NCBI GenBank assembly: GCA_916610825.1
Contig: OU744453.1
Location: 16,897,241-16,961,240, forward strand
Length of the DNA: 64,000 bases
From: Haliclystus octoradiatus
Taxonomy: Eukaryota; Cnidaria; Staurozoa; Stauromedusae; Haliclystidae
Reading direction: 5' to 3'
Part shown: piece by piece, positions 59,101 through 64,000 of the stretch
Numbering within the stretch: the first letter of the stretch is position 1
Layout of the letters: each line of letters starts with the position of its first letter
Position numbers and translations under genes: made by a program
Notes under the pieces: model-generated
What the model saw: the letters and a program-made list of their open reading frames with translations, nothing else
Database searches by the model: none
What the model was told of the DNA's origin: nothing

Positions 59101-62100
59101 ACGAAGAACAGATGTGCACCGACAAAGAGATCAACCACGCACGATCTCTAGCATGACGTCCGACTACTTTAACATTGAGCTACCAGTGCATATATTTGTT
59201 CCATATTCTATTAAACTATCCCGAAGCCAACCTTCAATCCAGAATTTACACCATCAAATATTTGATATCTGGGGGATTACCAAACACTGATTATAAGGGG
59301 ATGTCTGTGCCACTTTTGAGTGTTACAATTTATTAGATTCTTCTAAAACAACATCATATAAAACGGCCTCCTGCACCCTGGAGATTTAAATCAAATAAAT
59401 CAAATACATGGAAATTCGAATCTTACCTTTCAATGGTTCCCAATACGCCATAAAAACAGTCTTTAAATCTAAAATTTCATCAAACATATTGAAGTTAGCT
59501 TGCTGTAGCGACCACTTCTGTGTGATGGTTCCTCGTATAAAGTTAACCATCTCTATCGATAGTGGTCACAATGTGAGTTATGTTACAATCCAACAACTGA
59601 TTGTTATGTTGTCATTGTTATATTGGAGGCCGGTGTATAAATGATCAATGATAAAAAAATCAAATTTCATCTTAAATGGCCAATCTTTCATAAACAGTAC
59701 ATAAAAAGTCAATGAAAAACAGGACATTTAAATTTGACTCATTAACATTTCATGAACATAAACGTTATTTCCAGAGGAAAAGTTCATGAGTTTATGCTCA
59801 GTTTTCATGAGCAGTTTATGAATTGTTGATGAATTGTTTATGACCTGTTCATGAACTCGTGAATTCTTCAAGGAGATTTTCATCAAATTGTCGGTAGTTT
59901 CTAAGTCATGAAATTTTAATCAAATGGTTAATAAACTGTCCATGTACCCGGTAGGATTCATGAACTGTTGATGAATATAATCATGAAAAAAGACGGTGTC
60001 GCCCTTCCAAAGGCATCCGTACCACTCCTCAATTTCTAGAAGTGAGTTTTATCGCTGAGAGCAATGACTTTAAATACTCTTTGTTGATCTCAGCCGCGAC
60101 ATTGCAGATCAATTTCAACAGATTTCATGGCAGATAGGTATCGATTGTCAATGTGCAATGATGCAATGCAGATACACACAATGCAATTCCCTCTGGATCA
60201 TTCCATCTGCCATCCTCGGATGGTACTCATTTGATGTTTCAGATAAAGTCAAGGCTGAGTTGACATTAGGAGGATTTGAACCACAGTCGATCAGATATGA
60301 TCCGCTCTGAAATTCGGTTTCTCTGTCATCTGAGCGAATCCTCCTTCTGATACTAAAAATACAATACAATCATGAACATTTCGAGAACCCATGGAATTTT
60401 ATCACAGAGGTGTTTATGAAAAAATAGCCAATTTCACGTTCATGAAATTTTGCGTCAGTGTTTCATGACCTGTTCCCAAACTTACATACATTCTCGTAAT
60501 CCTTGTATATAGATAGGTAAACATATAAAATGAACTCCTCCAGTAAATTGGGTTGGGACATGTACAGATGTCATTTGAAGTGTACAACGAACATGTGCAA
60601 AATATGAGTGATATAAAAAGCTAGAAACACTTTAGAATACTTACTAAGATCTCTGTGTACAGGTTTTGAAGGTTTTTCTGAACACGATATAGTAGTAATC
60701 ATCACACATACAAAATATAGCACAGCTACCAAACCATATGTTGTTACTACACCAATTCTCTGAAATAATCAACACAATCAATAATTAGTTCTCGGTGCAT
60801 ATGACCCAGAGCCATCTATTTATCAGAGTTGGGACAAAGAACTTTTGAGGCTTCAAAATCGCTATTTTCGTCCCATTGAAAGCAAAGGTTTTGCTTTTGA
60901 ACAAAACGTTTCTCGAATTCATGATATTATTCTATTTTCGCGGGCTTTGTTCAAATTTAGTGAGCCTGGGTATGACGGAATGAAAATGGTACCCACAACA
61001 TCATGTGACTGGCATCTGTCCAATGGGAACCGAGAGAGGCACATGAAAGAATGTCTCAATTCTTGTAAAAGATGGCTCTCAGATACAGTCAACAAAACAC
61101 AGCAACCTGTTAACTGGATTGCCAGGAGCCTGGCCAAAATCAAGAAGAAAATTAGATAAAGTACAATAATGATTGTTGAAAATGAATATATTACGATTGT
61201 AATATATTCATTTCAGTTCGGTTCGGTTCAGTGCCTGACAAAAGGTTTAGCCTTCTGGAATCTTGAAAAGTTCTCAATGGTCTATTATCTTCTGAACTTG
61301 CTCTAGCCTTCCTGGATCCCCGCTTTAATCAGACCCTGGTTAGGTTTGTTGATTGTAAAACTGTTGTAGTCTTAGAAACATACCGTGAAGAAGAATCCAA
61401 TAGCAGCCCCTGCTACATTCCCACAAAGTGTCATCGCGCCCATCACACCAGAACTAAATCCTTCAAATCAAAACAAATATTATATCTCAAAACATTGATG
61501 CGAGTATTTCAAACTTGCATAGAAAAATAATATTTGTATAGGAAATCATACGGTTTCTGAGTAAATTCGGGATCAAATTTTCACAATCCCTCAAGGCAAG
61601 TGCAATTTGAAACTTTTTGAAAAATACATAAGTGGAAATGAATCAAGAATTGTACTCGAAACCGTATGATTATCTTTTAATGATATACCTGTACCTGCAA
61701 AATTGTTCATAAAACTTACAAAGAAAAGTATGTGAATAAGAAACAAAAAGTGAACACTTCATTGAATGAAATATTACATCTAACGACTACGTTCCAATTC
61801 CGTACTACAGTGAAACCTGTATATAGCGGCCAGCTACAAGAGGTAGATAAATTGACCATTATAGACAGGTGGCATTTATATACACGTTTGATTAAATAGA
61901 AAATACTATTCTAGACATTGCTAGGGTGACCACTATAGACAGGTAGCCACTGTATAGAGGTGACCGTTATAGCAGGTTTGACTTTACCATGGTCTGCATT
62001 ATTCAATTACATCAATCAATCATTTTTGATTGCACTAAGTACAATTTAAAAAAAAATGCATTGAATTCATCGAAATTTCACTTCTTTTAGCCAATCAGAA

Positions 62101-63342
62101 TTGAGAAATGTTTCCAGGCATGTGATTAAGATAGTTATTGATACAGTGTAACCGACATAAGTGCAAGTGGAACGAGTGCAATTCTTGATTATCTGCAACC
62201 GATGATTTAAGTAACAATATAGACTATTATATGGTCACATAAATTGTTAAACAAGACTGGATATTGCAAATTCGGATAAATGCAATCAAAATCGTTGACA
62301 ATTTTGAACTGCATTTAAGCAGGTTACACTGTAGTTACAAAATAAGTTACAAAAAATAAAAATACATTCTTTTCATGAACTTTTTATGATCAATCAATAA
62401 AAAGTTTTTTAAAAAAATGCATTAAAATGGGATATTTCACATTTATGAATTTCAATCAACTGTTCATGAACAGTTCATGAACATCTCAATGACGTAACAT
62501 TTATGTTTATATATAAGATCATGTTTCAGTTAATATAAATATTTCCTATTTGATGAATAGTTCATGAACCAGGAAAAGTTTATAATCAATTTATTAACAA
62601 TTCATACACTTTTCACAGAAAATTCATGAACATTAAACTACTTTTTTATGAACTCGTTTTATGATCAGGGTCAGATAAAATGTTATTTTTTCAAGCTCTA
62701 ATTTTTGCTTCAAATTTTCACATGTTTCAATATTTTAGGTGCTATTGTCATAAAATCAATAAAGAATTACAAATACAATTGAAAAATAATAATTGTGTCA
62801 GGTTACGACAGGTTTATTTGTCGCAAGATACATTAGAAGACTGTCTGTTGTCCGTGTTGGACAGTGTCTGCTTACGGCAGTAGCAAACATACGGAAACTG
62901 TCAACATCAGAGACAGCAGGCCAGAAGGTGTCCGGCTAGTATAGGTGTCCGGAAGGACAGATTCGGCAAGTCTTCTAGGATTCTCAGTCCCAATTTATGT
63001 ACAGTCAAACCTGTTATAACAGTCACCTCTATACAACGGCCACCTGTCTATAATGGTCACTCTTGCAGTGTCTAAAATAGTATTTTCTATTGAATCAAAC
63101 CTGTATATAAAGGCCACCTGTCTATAGTGGTCAGTTTATCTGCCTCTCGTAGCTGGCCGTTATATACAGGTTTCCCTGTGAAAGAGTGAAACTTAATATT
63201 CTGGAATCGGGTATCATTCGCATTACGGTACAATACTTACCACGCTGTGATGCTGGTGTTTGATCAGCTATCAAACCATTGTATGGTACACTCATCAACG
63301 CATAACAAGCCATGACGCATAGATAAAATGCTATATAAAGTC
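53168..63342 (-). CDS. Major facilitator superfamily transporter, C-terminal nine exons
   Basis: Minus-strand exons, 5' to 3': 63241-63342, 61384-61460, 60645-60759, 59427-59468, 58723-58897, 58180-58244, 57006-57095, 55070-55170, 53168-53338. All have GT..AG borders and compatible phases and total 938 nt (about 311 residues plus stop). Earlier exons lie beyond 64000. Landmarks: N-G-L-I-A-D-Q-T-P-A-S-Q-R-G then SGVMGAMTLCGN in the N-terminal half; W-E-P-L-K-E-H-D-F-R-W-V-F; GGFLSDRLRKRKP, the MFS motif A loop of the second half; GAYSAVDFALVMDVLPEEKD; and a final helix with P-I-G-G-I-V. Several hydrophobic segments fit a 12-helix carrier. The substrate cannot be inferred. Introns are rich in MITEs. 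Confidence 0.88.
53706..54548 (-). mobile_element. LINE reverse-transcriptase relic in the last MFS intron
   Basis: Minus-strand pieces in shifting frames: a decayed N-Y-R-P-x-S-L stretch near 54270, then Ile-Asp-Phe-Gly-Asn-Ala-Phe-Asp-Thr (near 54015-54040). T-S-G-V-P-Q-D-S-V-L-G-P-L-L-F and C-F-S-D-D-T-K-I (53850-53745) follow, matching RT of CR1/Jockey-type LINEs. Frameshifts make it inactive. It lies in the host gene's own orientation. Confidence 0.8.
54779..54966. repeat. Foldback repeat with GAAACGTT module (Penelope-like?)
   Basis: About 60 bp at each end are inverted copies (ACAGTAAGTTTGAATGTGTT at the left). Each arm carries a GGTCACAGACG..GCCGAAAC module. Sequence just outside the right arm (AGAAGCTACTCATCAAAT near 55000) recurs at 57342-57359 beside another CCGAAACGTTGAG. 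Such modules are typical of Penelope-like element ends, where hammerhead ribozymes occur. Attribution is tentative. Confidence 0.45.
55232..55280 (-). ncRNA. Hammerhead-ribozyme-like core
   Basis: Read on the minus strand: CCTGATGATGCC, 15 bases, then GGCGAAACG. This gives the hammerhead core CUGAUGA - stem II (GCC/GGC) - GAAAC. Stem I and the GUH cleavage site are uncertain: an upstream CCGUAUAUA could supply both imperfectly. It may be a remnant of a Penelope-like element in the MFS intron. Confidence 0.3.
55281..57005. other. MFS intron 7, remainder
   Basis: No gene. Small frames (55586-55783 minus, 55776-55964 and 55958-56239 plus) have no recognised motif. Confidence 0.4.
57236..57365. 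repeat. Second GAAACGTT repeat
   Basis: CGATGACCGAAACGTTGAG (57268-57286) and AGAAGCTACTCATCAAAT (57342-57359) match the element at 54779-55017 in arrangement, so this is a diverged copy of the same family. Confidence 0.4.
57382..57551 (+). mobile_element. MITE family M1, copy 3
   Basis: 170 bp, TA on both sides, ends CAGTGTAACCCGCTTAAGTG and complement. In an MFS intron. Confidence 0.85.
57982..58158 (+). mobile_element. TA-flanked MITE family M2, copy 1
   Basis: 177 bp with ends CAGTGAAACCTGTATATAAC and, at the right, the related ATAGGTTTGACTG. Left flank TA, right flank CA. Internal GACCACTATA(G/T)ACAGGTGG units are repeated. Pogo/Tigger-like by its ends. It stops 21 bases from the MFS exon 58180-58244. 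Confidence 0.8.
59650..60027. repeat. TTCATGAA-rich repeat, left part
   Basis: Repeated TTCATGAA, CATGAAC and TTGATGAATTG words on both strands. The repeat continues at 60347-60480 after an inserted SINE A. A related stretch lies at 62340-62660. No terminal repeats were found. Confidence 0.5.
60028..60346 (-). mobile_element. tRNA-derived SINE A, minus strand, full length
   Basis: The head (rc AGGAGGATTCGCTCAGATGA) is an A-box region, GGTTCAAATCCTCC the B box, and the body is as in 45712. Its 3' end (rc AGAAATTGAGGAGTGGTACG) is shared with 23566, which defines the family at about 320 bp. It interrupts the TTCATGAA-rich repeat. Confidence 0.85.
60785..61159 (+). other. Open frame antisense within an MFS intron
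   Basis: 125 codons are open from just after a TAA at 60782 to the stop at 61157-61159, GC-richer than its surroundings. The sequence (for example YFRPIESKGFAFEQNV and CDWHLSNGNRERHMKECLNS) has varied, protein-like composition. ATTAG before 60790 could be a splice acceptor, so it might be the last exon of a nested gene or a decayed retroelement. I do not recognise it. Confidence 0.3.
61229..61338. mobile_element. hAT-like MITE M3, deleted copy
   Basis: 110 bp with ends CAGTGCCTGACAAAAGG and (rc) CAGGGTCTGATTAAAG. The 8-bp flanks GTTCGGTT (61221-61228) and GTTAGGTT (61339-61346) match at 7 of 8. Shares AGCCTTCTGGAATC and CTGGATCCCC with the copy at 63384. It ends 45 bases from exon 61384-61460. 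Confidence 0.75.
61808..61984 (+). mobile_element. MITE family M2, copy 2
   Basis: 177 bp, TA on both sides, CAGTGAAACCTGTATATAGC at the left, related but mutated right end. Confidence 0.8.
62144..62331. mobile_element. MITE family M1, copy 4
   Basis: 188 bp, TA on both sides, CAGTGTAACCGACATAAGTG at the left and GCAGGTTACACTG at the right. The most diverged of the four. Confidence 0.8.
62340..62660. repeat. TTCATGAA-rich repeat, second copy
   Basis: Dense TTCATGAAC words (for example AACTGTTCATGAACAGTTCA, itself near-palindromic) as at 59650-60480. It directly adjoins an M1 MITE. Confidence 0.5.
63002..63178 (-). mobile_element. MITE family M2, copy 3
   Basis: 177 bp in reverse orientation, with CAGTCAAACCTGTTATAACA at the left and GTTATATACAGGTTTCCCTG at the right. 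TA at the left flank, TG at the right. It ends 62 bases from MFS exon 63241-63342. Confidence 0.8.
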
Positions 63343-63383
63343 CTGTAAATTAATTAGTAAATTCAATTAAACAACTATCTACT

Positions 63384-63558
63384 CAGGGTCCGACAAAAGG
63401 TTCAGCCTTCTGGAATCCTAGGGGCATTTAAACTTTTTCTTCTGAATTTTCTTGTTGAGTTTTGACCAGAAAATCATTAAAAACACCAATTTTCTTCTGA
63501 ATTTTGCCTAGCCTTTCGGGATCTAGGATCCCAGGATCCCCACTTTTGTTGGACGCTG
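63384..63558. mobile_element. hAT-like MITE M3, longer copy
   Basis: 175 bp with ends CAGGGTCCGACAAAA and (rc) CAGCGTCCAACAAAA. 8-bp flanks TATCTACT and TATGTACT match at 7 of 8. It begins 41 bases from MFS exon 63241-63342, on the acceptor side. Confidence 0.8.
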
Positions 63559-63912
63559 TATGTACTCAATGATTATAACAGTGGATAGTTAAATTGCTTA
63601 CATAAATTGAGATCCCATCAATAAATAAATAGCTAACTATAATATATTATTAATAATGAAAAGGTCAAGAAAGATAGATTCTTCGGTTGTAACTTCATGT
63701 TTCACATTATAACACAATCATAAGACAACGGGGAAAAAAGTTGACTAGTTTTGATGTTTAATGCATGAATTCCAAACGAAAGGATGTTGATATTGAACTA
63801 AGGTAACGTTAAACATAAAAACATTAAGAACTTGAAAAAATTCTGAAAGAACAGCAGAATGGCAATAGAAGCAGCAGTCTTTTAGTATGGCACTTCTTAT
63901 TATCTTGCTAAG

Positions 63913-64000
63913 GGAGGATTAGCTCAGATGGCAGAGCAACCAAGCTTCATATCTGATCCTATCTGATCAATTGCGATTCAAATCCCCTGAAGGTCAACCT
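63913..64000 (+). mobile_element. tRNA-derived SINE A, cut by window end
   Basis: The head GGAGGATTAGCTCAGATGGC and B box CGATTCAAATCCCC are present; the body runs off the window. Confidence 0.8.

Noticed and set aside
1-64000. CRISPR arrays, bacterial operons or prophage
   Set aside because: Spliced genes, SINEs and retroelements show animal DNA; no spaced direct-repeat array is present.

Overview
This is animal nuclear DNA. It is AT-rich, with spliced genes (GT..AG introns of roughly 0.2-4.7 kb), TATA-box promoters, tRNA-derived SINEs, many small inverted-repeat transposons, and relics of LINE, Ty1/copia, BEL/Pao, PIF/Harbinger and possibly Penelope-like elements. No gene identifies the species. 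A marine invertebrate (tunicate, mollusc or similar) would fit, but that is inference. All coordinates and alignments were made by eye.

1-2.2 kb: non-coding DNA with a 785-bp hAT-like foldback element and, beside it on the minus strand, a degenerate 2A-like peptide motif. 2.2-19 kb: the accessory heart of the window. A block of about 7-8 kb is present twice in tandem (about 2160-8972 and 10600-17590). Each copy carries an intact two-exon gene for a 270-residue secreted-looking protein with eight cysteines (A1, A2), a 975-bp inverted-repeat element, a broken BEL/Pao gag region, and a decayed third paralogue (psiB) split by an internally deleted copia element. A promoter-only fragment of the same family lies between the blocks. 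The second exons of A1 and A2 differ more than their introns or flanks, and most differences change the protein.

19-32 kb: mostly non-coding, with an inverted duplication of a PIF/Harbinger element (20.4-21.9 kb), SINEs and dispersed repeats. 32.3-33.3 kb: an intronless class A GPCR; a 91-bp near-exact copy of part of it lies 2 kb downstream. 35-42 kb: SINE copies, one split by a foldback element, and three LINE relics. 44.2-51.2 kb: a three-exon gene (plus strand) for a 194-residue claudin/PMP22-like four-pass membrane protein. 53.2-63.3 kb: nine exons (minus strand) of a major facilitator superfamily transporter whose N-terminal exons lie beyond the window. Its introns are packed with TA-flanked and hAT-like MITEs, several within about 60 bp of a splice site.

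The GPCR, claudin-like and MFS genes show no obvious functional link. The tandem secreted-protein family is the best candidate for something undescribed: an unrecognised, fast-changing, TATA-driven secreted family in a repeat-rich, recently duplicated block.
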